Positions 22,673-33,189 of a stretch of 64,000 nt of DNA are shown here, piece by piece. Made by a program: the position numbers and the translations under genes. This stretch comes from Mesostigma viride (lineage: Eukaryota; Streptophyta; Mesostigmatophyceae; Mesostigmatales; Mesostigmataceae). How positions within the stretch are numbered: position 1 is the stretch's first letter; each line of letters opens with the position of its first letter. The notes under the pieces are model-generated. The model searched no databases. It saw only the letters and a list, made by a program, of their open reading frames with translations, and had not been told where the DNA came from. The stretch covers positions 4,112,770 to 4,176,769 of the forward strand of contig RPFO01000072.1 in the NCBI GenBank assembly GCA_009746045.1, written 5' to 3'.

Positions 22673-23374
22673 AAATAATAAAGCTGCTGTGGCGATACAT
22701 CCTCTTCTGGTTGCAGGCCAAATTCAGCCCTTACCGCCTCACCCAGTGGTCCTTGTACAGCCGCCTTCCTCATGTGCTTCGACATGCGTCGCGGCTGCTT
22801 CAGCATGCGACGCTCCAGCCGATTCAGGCTAGCCTCCCAGGCTGCCCTCTTCTTGGAGTACCGCTTCTCGGCCTCCAGGCGGCCCGGCCCCTGCAACGCA
22901 GCCAACTCAGACACCTTCCGCATCGTCCACGACTTCATGTCGCGGGAATTAAGACAATCTCCGTCTGTGTGCCCTTCGTGTGCACCTTCGTGTGCGACAT
23001 TTTTACCCGGATGCGAGCAGCGATCTCCGCCGCCCGATCCCTCGCCATCTGCTCGCGCGCCCTCCGCTGCTCAATTAAGCTCATCCCTCCTCCTCTGCTT
23101 CTTCTCCTTGTCGGCCTTGAAGACCGCCATCCTGCGCTGCGCTTCCTTCTCGCGCGCCTGCATAGCCGGCGTCATCTCCACCAGCTGATCTGCCTCCGAG
23201 GCAGACGGCCCCGTGAGGGAGAACTCCGACTCCTGGAGAATCCCCAGCCTATCTCCTTGGGAACCGTCTCTGTTAAAGGCATGTGTGATTATTATGGGGA
23301 CTTAAATTAATAATTTGTAGGTGACGAATCATTGCCAACTTAAGCGTCAGGAGCCAGGAAAATTATTTATTACC
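22639..23374 (-). pseudogene. Decayed spliced gene for an Arg/Lys-rich helical protein
   Basis: On the minus strand three exon-like blocks join in phase. One ends at 23374 (…SYRDVVREVVRIPFMRRVRG…, donor GT at 23373-23372). The second is 23269-23007 (LGILQESEFSLTGPSASEA, then a basic helix EKEAQRRMAVFKADKEKK). The third is 22932-22639 (RKVSELAALQGPGRLEAEKR … LQPEEDVSPQQLYYFLSKI, TAG/TAA stop region). One extra base near 23075 breaks exon 2 (ELN-stop, then IEQRRAREQMARDRAAEIAAR in the next frame). An upstream Ser/Glu-rich ORF (23647-23420) is in a different frame. No family is recognised. It is possibly a retro-element gag, since the acidic-then-basic helix pattern resembles gag of A and B. Confidence 0.4.
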
Positions 23375-23699
23375 TCCATATGGTGTGGCTTTCCATGGCT
23401 ACCACCGGGGTCGAGCCCCTCACACGACGCATGAAAGGGATGCGCACGACTTCACGCACAACGTCCCGGTAAGACGGGTCATCCGCCGCAATGATCCTCG
23501 GCCGCCATCTCCTCCTGGCTCGCCCGATCCGATATCTCCTGGCGCATGCATACTCGCCAGAATCGAGTCGGAGGTCCCCGAGTCCGACGACAGGGGGGGC
23601 GAGGATGACTGATACTGCGTCTCCTCTTCTGAAGATGCTTGGCCCATGAGGGCCTTACCCTTGTTGTTCGGGTTGTTCTTGCATGGGAGCCATTTTTCG

Positions 23700-24540
23700 A
23701 AAATGAGGGTAAAAAATGGAGAGAGTGAAAAATGGGTTTCGTAATAAACGCTTCTGTTCGCTCGTCGTAAAACGCTTGTTTTTCACAGGTGTTTTTCTAA
23801 TGCAAGTTATGGAATACACAAAGCCAGAATGCTCCGGCAGTGCCAAATGGCGTGTGTGTGTGAACGACGAGACACCTTGGCATTAGGATAGAATGGCACA
23901 TATACTGCTGGCCAGCCGTCAAAGATGGCTGGCCAGACTTTGCGTAAACGTTAACCCTAACTTACTGATCATGGACGGACTAGCCTATCAGTTACAACCT
24001 GATCTAGTCAGTCCTAACATGACAACTACAGTTCCGGTACTGAGGTACCGGCTCATCACATACAGAGTATAGCCACGTGTCCATCACACGACTGCTCTAG
24101 TCCAGTACCGTCCCAGTACCCAATTGGGTGCTGGCGGTGCTGACACGTGTCCACTTAGGCTACAGGCGGGATCGAGACTTAGACTAACTATTCAGCCACA
24201 AGATAGTGACGTTTGCAAGCAGAAAAAAGGGTAAATTTCAGAGTGTTTACACATTATCATGCCATTTACTGCAGATTTCTAGTTTATGAACTGGGCTGCA
24301 AACATATGTGTGCAACCCAAATGCATCATGTTTATAGCATGTCCACCAACTTTGGATATGAGCCATGTCATTAAGCCATAAACACATCACCTTGTTCAAA
24401 TGACCGCTTTTTTTACATAAACTGCCGAGCGAACAACAAGGTGCAATGACACCAGTGCATGACAGGCTGGCACATGGCATCCATGTACGCTAACGCCATG
24501 ACATCGGCATATCCCAGTTCTACATCTTTTGTGTTTCCCA
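23700..24540. other. Unassigned region
   Basis: No convincing ORF. 23950-24200 has dense short inverted GTACC/GGTACC motifs reminiscent of the LTRs of A and B and ends in ctaact at 24184-24189, but no matching partner or duplication was found. Confidence 0.4.
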
Positions 24541-25449
24541 CCCATCCATGGAGTCACCCATGCACCCAATGATGCAGCCAAGAGCCATACACCTGAACAC
24601 CTACCCACCCACAAGACTAGTTAATACACTCACGCGCCTGGGCACCCAGCCACCCACTCGTCCACCCACCCACTGACCCACCCACCCAGCCAGCCATGCA
24701 TGCCCTTACTAACCCACCCTATCTAACCACTCGTGCACCCGGGCACGGAGCCACCTACCAACCCACTGGGACATCCACCCACCGAGCCAGCCACCTGCGC
24801 AAACCACCCAAACTAGTACTGGTAGGTAATAAGGTGGTAATCCGTTACCCCATGCATCCATCATAGCCAGCCACCCAACCACCTGACCGCCCAGCCAGCT
24901 GGCCCAATGTGAGCTACCTGGCCTCCCACTCTTGACCCACCCACTCACATTAACCCACTCAACCACTCCCTCCCCCCACACCAGGTTATACCCAAGTGCT
25001 GACGCACCCACTCACCCACCCACACATGCATTCTTTCAGCCAGCCATACACACACCTCACCCCCAACCTGCACAGCCCTTACATGCACTCGCGATACGTG
25101 AGTCAAGTCCAACCACAAGACCAATCCACGCATTCATATATGCGCGCCCACCCACCCATCTACCGCCACCGGCCGTTCGCCCACACACGAACTTCTAGTC
25201 ACCTACGCATCCACCACCACCGAGTCCACCGATGGCCCACCACCCACCCACCCGCCCGCATCCCTATAACCATCATATTAACCACTAACTAGCCCACCAC
25301 CCTCAAACCCATGCAAGTGTTTCAGTCACGCACTTCGAAGATCAACAAGTCAACCATTTAGAGAAGTCCCCAAAGCCTGTCAATCACCCAGCCACCTGGC
25401 CATCCACCTATACCAACCACCCTTAATTGCACTCATGCATCCACCCACC
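24541..25449. repeat. CCACC/CACCCA-rich degenerate repeat tract, left part
   Basis: Nearly 900 bp of degenerate ccaccca-type pentamer/hexamer repeats with strong strand bias (C over G). It continues at 27455-27850 after the ORF1 retroposon, so the tract was one before that insertion. ORFs in it (His/Pro/Thr-rich) are compositional. Confidence 0.85.
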
Positions 25450-25613
25450 CACTCACGAGCCACGAGCCACGAGCCACGAGGTAGCCATGGCTGACGGCGG
25501 CGCTCATAACTTTCACGTTTGAGCACCGAATTTAGTCGTGAATATCACAATCGCTTCGTCTTTCTAAGACGCACATGCTGATATAATTTTCCGACGCTAT
25601 TACGCAATATACG

Positions 25614-26999
25614 ATGAGCAAACGCCCATCGACGCAACGCAGCCTGACGGCTGCGCTCGGCAATGAAAATACGTCTGCAGCTTCGGCTGCAGCTTCGCCA
25701 TCAGGTCCGGCAGGCGGCAGTGACACTAGCCGCGCACTAGTAGTCGCCCCGCACCCTCCCGGGCTCCCCGCCTCGCCTTCAGCCTCGCCCGAGCCCAAAC
25801 GCAGCCGCCCAACCGAACCTAGCTGGTCTGAGTACGACTTTGACGTTGACGAGTTATTTTCCACCTTCGACGTCAACAGACACGGCTATTTCGACAGGCC
25901 ACCTATCCGGATCCTGGAGCTTTTGTTTTATGGGTCGTATGCCTCCATTTTCGACCTGTGCCAGCGCCTCCAACGCCATAAATGCTTCCGCAGCCAGTCT
26001 GACGGCCAGTTCCAGCCTCGTGCACCTGACCTGACTGGCTGGACGCGACCGCGCCTTCAGCTTGCCGCCCTCTTTTCCATCCTTCAGCGCTGTGCCATTG
26101 ACGTCTGGCGCCCCATCCCCCTGACCGAATCCGCCCTCCTCCTCCACCTCAACGAAGCCCTCTCACAGCACGTGACGCCCCTAGCTGCAGATGTGGCAGC
26201 TGTGCGTCACACGCTGGCTGCTGAGCTCCCCACCATCCCCACCGCCACCGCCACCCTCCTCACCTCCTCCACCGCCACCACCCCCACCTCCGACGCCATC
26301 ACCGCCCAGCTCCGTGAAATCGACCAGCGTCTTAAAGACAACGCAATCGCCATCGAGGTCCTGCAGAACACCGCCGGCCTCACCGCCCAGGCGGTGAAGG
26401 ACATTGCCGCCAAGCCAGCCCCTGCTGGCCTGGCCGGCGATGCTCCTCCCATCACGACCTGGGCGGACATGCTTAAGCAGCACACCACCTCCACCACCTC
26501 CGCCGTCGCAGCACAGCTCCAGCGGCAGACGCTTGACCTCCGCGAGGAGGCCGAGCTCGCCAAGCGCAGCCTTAACGTCATTGTCAAGAATCTCAAGATG
26601 GAGGAAGGTGAGAATTCCGAGAAGCTTGCACGTGCTTTTGAGAGAGAAATCCTTGATCGCATGGGCCTTACTGGTGAGATCGAGCTGGCCGCCCACCGCC
26701 TTCCCCGCGCGCGGGGTAAGGCAGGGCCGCCCCCGCTCCTTCTCACCTTTAAGACCCCGGCGGACAAGATTTCTTTTCTCAGACGCCGCAAGCGGCTCGA
26801 GAAGACTCTCTTCACCCTTGATGACGACCTGACCCTGGCGCAGCAACAACGGCGACGGGAGCTATGGCCGACCTACCTCCAGCTCCGGCAGACCAAGGCG
26901 GGCCAGCCGGTGTACTGGAAGGGGGCGGCCATCTACGACGGCCACAAGCCCTGGCAGGCGACCCCCGCGGCCCCAGCGACTCCAGACGCCCCAGCTTAG
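25614..26999 (+). CDS. LINE ORF1p-like RNA-binding protein (461 aa)
   Basis: The N-terminal region is Ser/Ala/Pro-rich. Around residue 60 an acidic/aromatic block (SWSEYDFDVDELFSTFD) follows. Residues of about 175-330 are Ala/Thr/Leu heptad-like and probably coiled coil. The C-terminal part, from LNVIVKNLKMEEGEN (about residue 325) through RLPRARGKAGPPPLLLTF, KISFLRRRKRLEKTLFTLDDDLT and QQQRRRELWPTYLQLRQ to YWKGAAIY, matches the RRM-plus-CTD pattern of L1 ORF1p (transposase_22). Such proteins trimerise, bind element RNA and act as chaperones. The frame is open and free of stops. It is the only gene of its element, whose 3' UTR ends in a LINE-like hairpin and tail. Confidence 0.75.
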   Translation: MSKRPSTQRSLTAALGNENTSAASAAASPSGPAGGSDTSRALVVAPHPPGLPASPSASPEPKRSRPTEPSWSEYDFDVDELFSTFDVNRHGYFDRPPIRILELLFYGSYASIFDLCQRLQRHKCFRSQSDGQFQPRAPDLTGWTRPRLQLAALFSILQRCAIDVWRPIPLTESALLLHLNEALSQHVTPLAADVAAVRHTLAAELPTIPTATATLLTSSTATTPTSDAITAQLREIDQRLKDNAIAIEVLQNTAGLTAQAVKDIAAKPAPAGLAGDAPPITTWADMLKQHTTSTTSAVAAQLQRQTLDLREEAELAKRSLNVIVKNLKMEEGENSEKLARAFEREILDRMGLTGEIELAAHRLPRARGKAGPPPLLLTFKTPADKISFLRRRKRLEKTLFTLDDDLTLAQQQRRRELWPTYLQLRQTKAGQPVYWKGAAIYDGHKPWQATPAAPATPDAPA

Positions 27000-27395
27000 G
27001 GGAATACCGCAGTAGTAGTGTAGAATAGATAGACCGTGGCCATGTACATGTACGCCTCCTAGAGGCACTATCCCAGCTAAGCCACGCGCTTTATTTAATC
27101 ATGTACCTGTGTGCCTATGATGAGCCACACTCCAGATGATGCCTAGCTTTATTTAGTTATGTTGTGCCCATGCAGGGAGTAACTCTCTGCTGAGAGCCCC
27201 GCTTTAGCCTTTGTATAGCTATGCTGATCTTCCCCCCCATGACAGGCTCCCCCTTCGCTGGGCATAGCTTGAAGATCATGGGGATGCACGTGCCCTGGTG
27301 CACCTAGAGCAAGGGTCCTTTACATCCCCACCCTTGCAGGAAGTAGCTTAGGATGTATGATAGGCCATATGCCCCCTCTCACGGGCTATGTGCTA

Positions 27396-27418
27396 CATAT
27401 ACTCCCAACGGAGTTATG
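27396..27418 (+). promoter_or_regulatory. 3'-terminal RNA hairpin of ORF1 retroposon copy 1
   Basis: CATA-(T)-ACTCC-CAAC-GGAGT-TATG: a 5-bp stem, CAAC loop, one bulged base and four more pairs, located just before the tail. Equivalents are at 34953-34975, 38446-38468 and 50707-50729, with compensating base changes. A likely role is template recognition by a LINE reverse transcriptase. Confidence 0.7.
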
Positions 27419-27454
27419 TTACAATTCAATTCAATTCAATTCAATCCACCCACC

Positions 27455-27850
27455 ATAACCAGCCACCCAAACACCCTGCACCCACCCACCCTCTCCAACT
27501 GCCTGAGCTCCTAGCTACTTGGCCAGCCACTTACCTAGGCATTCACCTTAAGCCAGCCACCTGCCCAACCCACGCACCTCTAGCCAGGCATTCATTGAAG
27601 CATCTAGCCTGAGCCACCCACTCAAGATTCCCTAGCTGGGCAACCAACTAAACAAGTAACCAACCACCCAGCTCCACACAACCACCTAACCTGCACCCAC
27701 CACCCAACCACTCAACCACCCAATCACCTAACCACCTAGCCACCCGGCAACACCCAAACCAACCAGGCATGTGCCCGCCCGTTCGCGCTTGCACGTCTGC
27801 ACCATACACGCACCCCCCATACACACTCCACTCACCTAGCCAGACAGTGC
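27455..27850. repeat. CCACC/CACCCA-rich degenerate repeat tract, right part
   Basis: Continuation of the tract at 24541-25449, same composition and strand bias. Confidence 0.85.
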
Positions 27851-27947
27851 ATGCCCAGCTAGCCAGCCACCTGGCTGCCCAACTCGCACATTGAAGGCAA
27901 TCCTAGCCATGAATGACCTCACCTTGCATCACTTGCATTGCCAGGGT

Positions 27948-29912
27948 ATTCGGGGTTCTTTGAACGGAGTTTCTTCTATACGTGAATGCGGGAACAAGAG
28001 GCCGCTGGATGAGCGGCTTATAGGTCGCAGTGTTTACTCGTAGCTGTTTGGCTAGAGCTTTTGTGATTAGTAGATGCAATATAGTGCATGGTTGAAAAAT
28101 GAATTAAATAAAATGTGCGTTCCGCGCTTGGGTTGATTATACCCGGGCGGAACGGGGCGTGAGGTGCAGTGCCCCTGAAAAGAACAACCTACGCATTATT
28201 TAATACTAGCCGTGCAGATTCGGGATATTCTACCCCCGGTCTGTACGGTTAGCGTCTTACTAGCATCCACTAAACATAAGGGTTTAATGACGTCAGTTAG
28301 CTAGGGATAAGGGAGGTTTTGCGACTAAAAGCCGCTCTGGCTGGTTTTGTCGGCCTCTTTCTTTGCTCGTTGTCGTTGCGGCGGCAGCCGCAGCTATGGG
28401 TGCTGCGGAGCAAAATCCCAAAAGCACTGGTTGCACTGGCCACTTGGCCAGTGGTGAGACTTCCAGTTGTTAACCGGCCAGGCGTAGTTCCTCGCCCGGT
28501 TAACTAAAAGAAAAGAAAAAGATTACCTCCGGTCCGCACCTTTTCCCCAGCTTGGGGTCTTTGGTGGGCCGGATGCCGTGACAGGTGCTCAACTGTCGCT
28601 TGGTCGGCCCAGTGCGCGAGCTGGTGCTCCGTACCTGGGGATGCTTGCACCCCGGGTTGGAGCCGGATGGCTGGCACTGGCGACCCGTGTCTCGGTCCGC
28701 GGCCTGCGGCTTTTTCTTCGGAAATTGCTGCTGGCCAGCAAACTTTGCAATTGCCTTCCGCCGAGGGGGGGGTGGTTGGGGCTGGGGACGGCGATGGGAA
28801 AAGCGTCTAAGCTAGAAATTTTTTCCCCACGCATAGAAACCTCGGGGGGAATGCGGTCTTGGCTGAACGGACTCTCGTTCAGCCAGGTGCCTGGGGCTGT
28901 GGCCTCGGGCATCCGGGCTGGCGGGGCCTGGGCTAGGTCCACGTTTTTTCTCGAAGCACCCCGGGTCTATGGGGAGACGGCCATAGCGGTACCGACTCGG
29001 GGCCCCGAGAGGGGTCATGATAGGCTGGCCGTGCGCAATCGCAGTGCAAATGCGCTGGGCCTTTTTGGGCCTGGCCATGCATCCACAGCCGCCGGGCACA
29101 CGCCTCCCGATGTGGGGGGGCTCCCGTTTTGCGGCAGGGCGGTCACTTGTGACAACGAGCAAGGTGGAGTGCGGCTTCAAGGGAAAGCCAGGGCGGGGGT
29201 GATTGGGCAACGTACTTCATGAAGGGCCTTGAACGGCGTGCCTCCGGGCATGTCAATTAGTGTCACATGTATGCTTCCACTTATTGTTTTAATGAAGATG
29301 CTGGTTTTTGTGGGAGCTACGTGGGACATGAATCGGGGTTCTTTGAACGGAGTTTCTTCTATACGTGAATGCGGGAACAAGAGGCCGCTGGATGAGCGGC
29401 TTATAGGTCGCAGTGTTTACTCGTAGCTGTTTGGCTAGAGCTTTTGTGATTAGTAGATGCAATATAGTGCATGGTTGAAAAATGAATTAAATAAAATGTG
29501 CGTTCCGCGCTTGGGTTGATTATACCCGGGCGGAACGGGGCGTGAGGTGCAGTGCCCCTGAAAAGAACAACCTACGCATTATTTAATACTAGCCGTGCAG
29601 ATTCGGGATATTCTACCCCCGGTCTGTACGGTTAGCGTCTTACTAGCATCCACTAAACATAAGGGTTTAATGACGTCAGTTAGCTAGGGATAAGGGAGGT
29701 TTTGCGACTAAAAGCCGCTCTGGCTGGTTTTGTCGGCCTCTTTCTTTGCTCCCCACCCACCCACCCTTGTCTTGGTTGCCTCTAGGGCAACGTACTTCAT
29801 GAAGGGCCTTGAACGGCGTGCCTCCGGGCATGTCAATTAGTGTCACATGTATGCTTCCACTTATTGTTTTAATGAAGATGCTGGTTTTTGTGGGAGCTAC
29901 GTGGGACATGAA
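27948..29912 (+). repeat. Permuted direct-repeat block (D-X-R-D-R), about 1.38-kb unit
   Basis: D (27948-28367) is repeated at 29333-29750. R (29206-29332) is repeated at 29786-29912. X (28368-29205) occurs once; between the second D and second R only 35 bp of filler (ccaccc-rich) remain. R and D are contiguous at 29206-29750. This is what a linear piece longer than one turn of a circular or tandem X-R-D unit would give after loss of the second X. X is GC-rich with many small hairpins, which suggests organelle or plasmid DNA, but I recognise no gene in it. Confidence 0.7.
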
Positions 29913-30327
29913 AAATTAATTTGCCTGACAGTGGCAGTTTCCATCTTGTTGTGAACAACTGAAAAGGCTCTTTCTTCGCAGAAATAAATGAGCCAACGTT
30001 CAAACAACGTTGATCTCCTATCCCTCTTTAAAGCAGTCTTGAAACTAGAAAGGCAAGGGTAAATGTCTGAACAAGGTGGCAATGATCACAGCACAATGCC
30101 CTTGAGAAAGTCTTAATAATCCAGTTCTCTACCCTTTCAGAAGCTGCCTTGCATTAGCAACGATTCTGGGCCCTCTAGCTCGCTCACCTCGCCTAATCTG
30201 CGCTTCTTTATTGGCGCCGGCAGATGCGAAGCTTGAGCGGCATCGTGTCGTGGGCGAGGTCGTCTGCCCGACCCATCACAACTCCAAACCGTTTGGCCGA
30301 CTAATTAAAAACGATGCCCCCCTTTTC
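29913..30327. other. Unassigned region
   Basis: No recognisable coding or repeat content. The short ORF that crosses 30340 is a chimera of this sequence and a LINE tail. Confidence 0.4.
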
Positions 30328-30339
30328 CTTTGTTGTTTG

Positions 30340-30598
30340 CGGCCCATTGCTAGCCAGGGTAGAGGTCCGCAGGTGGAGGTTATTGGTCATGAGGATTGCC
30401 GCTACACTACCGCCTCGTCTGCCATTACAGTAGAGGACAGCTCGGATGAGGATTACATCCCCATCTAGAGTGCTTAACGGTTGGGGGATGATGCAGACGA
30501 TATTTGTTTAAACTTTTGTGTAATTATTTTTCTAATGAGATTAGCATAGTACTCCGTGGCATGCCTTTGCGCATGACACGCAAGTACTTACTTACTTA
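30340..30598 (+). mobile_element. LINE family 2, short 5'-truncated copy
   Basis: Only the last about 50 codons of the LINE ORF (QVEVIGHEDCRYTTASSA … EDSSDEDYIPI) and the 3' UTR remain, ending in a (TTAC)n tail. A 12-bp duplication ctttgttgtttg flanks it (30328-30339 and 30599-30610). It matches 35789-36052. Confidence 0.9.
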
Positions 30599-30610
30599 CT
30601 TTGTTGTTTG

Positions 30611-31223
30611 GCGTCAATAGAAAATGAACTCGCACGGGAAAATTTGCTGCAAAGAGCTTTGTACAGGCATTATATATAAGCAGTTTTTCACAGCTTTTCC
30701 CACGCATACCGCACATCCAGAACACCATTATTAGCGACCTTTGTGCGATATCTGGGGCACGCCATGTGTCCTGCTGGCTCATTGCCGCAGGCTGGACAGC
30801 ATAGGAAGGTCGGGCAAAGTCTAATTAGCCATTTATCTGCCGACAAAGATATGCAGGGCGTGACGCAAGAACCAAACGGATTTCGCACCCCTTTTCACAT
30901 ATTCAGGGTGATATTCAATGCTACACAAAATTTCGCAAAAGTAGACGGTAGCTATCCTCAAATCTACTAATACCAGCTATGCGAGGAAGTGACAACTTAT
31001 GCATCCTACAGAGTTTCCCTTGACAGTGACGAAATATTGCATTTGCAAGTCCGAAATCTGCATTTGGCCGCACGTGCCCTGAAAATCTTTTTACTAATTG
31101 TCATGGCAAATCAAGCCCACTAATTTGCACGACCCAAAAATCATGGGATATGTCGACCAAGATGTGAGGAATAACTTACCCAAGCGCCCCTCCAATCCAT
31201 CTGAGGCATTTTCTCAACACTGC
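30611..31223. other. Unassigned region with a weak minus-strand ORF
   Basis: A minus-strand reading (30888-30688) has a protein-like cysteine-rich patch (LCCPACGNEPAGHMACPRYR) but only 66 codons. A stretch near 30640-30690 weakly resembles 40290-40360 inside a TTAA element. I do not assign it. Confidence 0.25.
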
Positions 31224-31420
31224 ATGCCACATGGCTATTGGTATGCAAAGGACGAGCCACGAGCCACGAGGTAGCCATGGCTGACGGCGGAGCCACGAGG
31301 TAGCCATGGCTCATAACTTTCACGTTTGAGCACCGAATTTAGCCGCGAATATCACAATTGACGCGTCTTTCTACGACGCACATGCTGATATAATTTTCCG
31401 AAGCTATTACGCAATATACG

Positions 31421-32819
31421 ATGAGCAAACGCCTCTCGACGCAATGCAGCCCGGGCGGCTGCGCTCGGCAATGAAAATACGCCTGCAGCTTCGGCTGCAG
31501 CTTCGCCCACCGGCCCAGACGGCAACGGTGACACTAGTCGTGCACTGGTGCTCGCCCATGCAGCCCCCCGGGCTTGCCTCGCCATCTGCATCGCCTGATC
31601 GAACCTAAGCGCAGTCGCTCTGCTGAGCCGCACTGGGACAAGATCACCTTCGACATCAACGAGCCAGGCTACTGGACTCGCCGCCCATCCGCCTTCATGG
31701 AAGACGTGTTTTTCGGCACGCACGCCTCGCTTGTAGCCCTGTGCGCGCACCTCACGTCGCACAACCGCGGCCGCTGGCCTGGTGGTGGCCAGCTTGCCGA
31801 CCCCGATCACGCTCTCCCAATCGTTCACCGCATGATTGAGTCGCCCCAGGCTCCAACGCTACGCCCTCAGCTCCCTCCTTGGGGCGCTCCGAAGCCGCGA
31901 TCTGGGCTTCCCCACCGCCCCCCCCACCTTCCCCACCGAAGCCACCATCCGCACCCTCCTCAAGGAAGCTTTCGAGCAGCACGTGACTCCCCTTGCCGCA
32001 GATGTGGCGGCAATTGGAGGCACGCTGGCTGCTGAGCTTCCCACCATGCATCCCCACCGCGCCACCGCCACCCTCCTCGCCCCCCCCCCCCCCCCCTCCG
32101 CCTCCACCGACTCCATCACCGCCCAGCTCCGCGACATCGACCAGCGCCTCAAGGATAATGCAATCGCTATCGAGGTCTTGCAAAACACAGCAGGCCTCAC
32201 CGCCCAGGCAGTGAAGGACATTGCCGCCAAGCCAGCCCCGGCTGGCCTGGCCGGCGATGCTCCTCCCATCACGACCTGGGCGGACAATACCCGACCTCCA
32301 CCACCTCCGCCGTCGCAGCCCAGCTCCAGCGGCAGACGCTTGACCTCCGCGAGGAGGCCGAGCTCGCCAAGCGCAGCCTCAATGCCATACTCAAGAACTT
32401 CGACATGGAAGAAGGTGAGAATTCCGAGAAGCTTGCACGTGCATTTTAGAGCAAAATCCTTGCACGCATGGGCCTCCTTGGTGAGATCAAGCTGACCGCC
32501 CACCGCCTCCCCCGCGCGCGGGGTAAGGCATGCAGGGGTGCCTCCGCTTCTTCTCATCTTTGAGAGCCCAGCGGACAAGATTTCGTTTCTCAGACGCCGC
32601 AAGCGGCTCGAGAAGACTCACTTCATTCACCGTGGAGGACGACTTGACCCTGGCACAGCAACAACGGCGACGGGAGCTATGGCCGACCTACCTCCAGCTC
32701 CGGCAGACCAAGGCGGGCCAGCCGGTGTACTAAAAGGGGGCGGCCATCTACGTCGGCCACAAGCCCTGGCACACGACCCCCTCGACCACCGCGGCCCCAG
32801 CAACTCCAGCCCCAGCCTA
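31421..32819 (+). pseudogene. ORF1p-like gene, copy 2, frameshifted
   Basis: Homologous to 25614-26999 over its whole length, but the frame is lost after about 15 codons, near 31800, near 32290 and near 32440 (GCATTTTAG stop in place of a phenylalanine codon context). The recognisable blocks are SAEPHWDKITFDINEPG, DAVKDIAAKPAPAG-type and QQQRRRELWPTYLQLRQ. A C-run at 32080-32095 is a likely slippage site. Confidence 0.75.
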
Positions 32820-33189
32820 GGGGAATACAGCAGCAGTAGTGTAGTAGAATAGTTAGACAGTGGCCTTGTACATGCCCGCCTACTATACAGGCACTATACC
32901 ACTCTTAGGCCTAGCCTTTTTAGTCATGTACAGGTGTGCCTATGATGAGCCACCCCCCAGATGATGCCTAGCTTTATTTAATTATGCAGTGCCCATGCAG
33001 GGAGTCCCTCCCTGCTGAGAAGCCATGCCCTAGCTCTTGTATAGCCATGATGATCTTCCCCCACATGACATATACTCCCCCTTAGCTGGGCATAGTGTGA
33101 AGATCATGAGGTTGCAGGTGCCCCTGGTGCACCTAGAGCAAGGGTAGCTTATTACATTCCCACCCGTGCATGAGGTAGCCTAGAATGTA

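Larger units (their letters stand above)
25450..27443 (+). mobile_element. ORF1-only retroposon, copy 1 (full-length, intact ORF)
   Basis: About 2.0 kb with a 5' leader (motif GAGCCACGAGGTAGCCATGG), one ORF, a 3' UTR of about 400 bp, a terminal CAAC-loop hairpin (27396-27418) and a (CAATT)n tail. The probable duplication is atccacccacc (25439-25449 and 27444-27454). The surrounding tract is itself ccaccca-rich, so that duplication is less certain. No reverse transcriptase or endonuclease is encoded. It is analogous to mammalian HAL1 (ORF1-only relatives of L1), so transposition would be in trans. Confidence 0.8.

Noticed and set aside
23989-24189. Solo LTR of the A/B family
   Set aside because: Has agtta and ctaact ends and similar motifs, but flanks (ctatc / attca) do not match and alignment to either LTR is poor.
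24932-25292. His/Pro/Thr-rich ORFs in the ccaccca tract
   Set aside because: Pure consequence of low-complexity repeats.
26181-26849. Long minus-strand ORFs opposite the ORF1p gene (also 31752-32602)
   Set aside because: Gly/Val-runs opposite Pro/Ala/Thr-rich codons; no domain, and the + frame has the conserved RRM/CTD blocks.
28578-29222. 214-codon ORF in the permuted repeat block
   Set aside because: Gly/Ala/Arg-rich, no domain, overlapped by equally long minus-strand ORFs, in hairpin-dense GC sequence.
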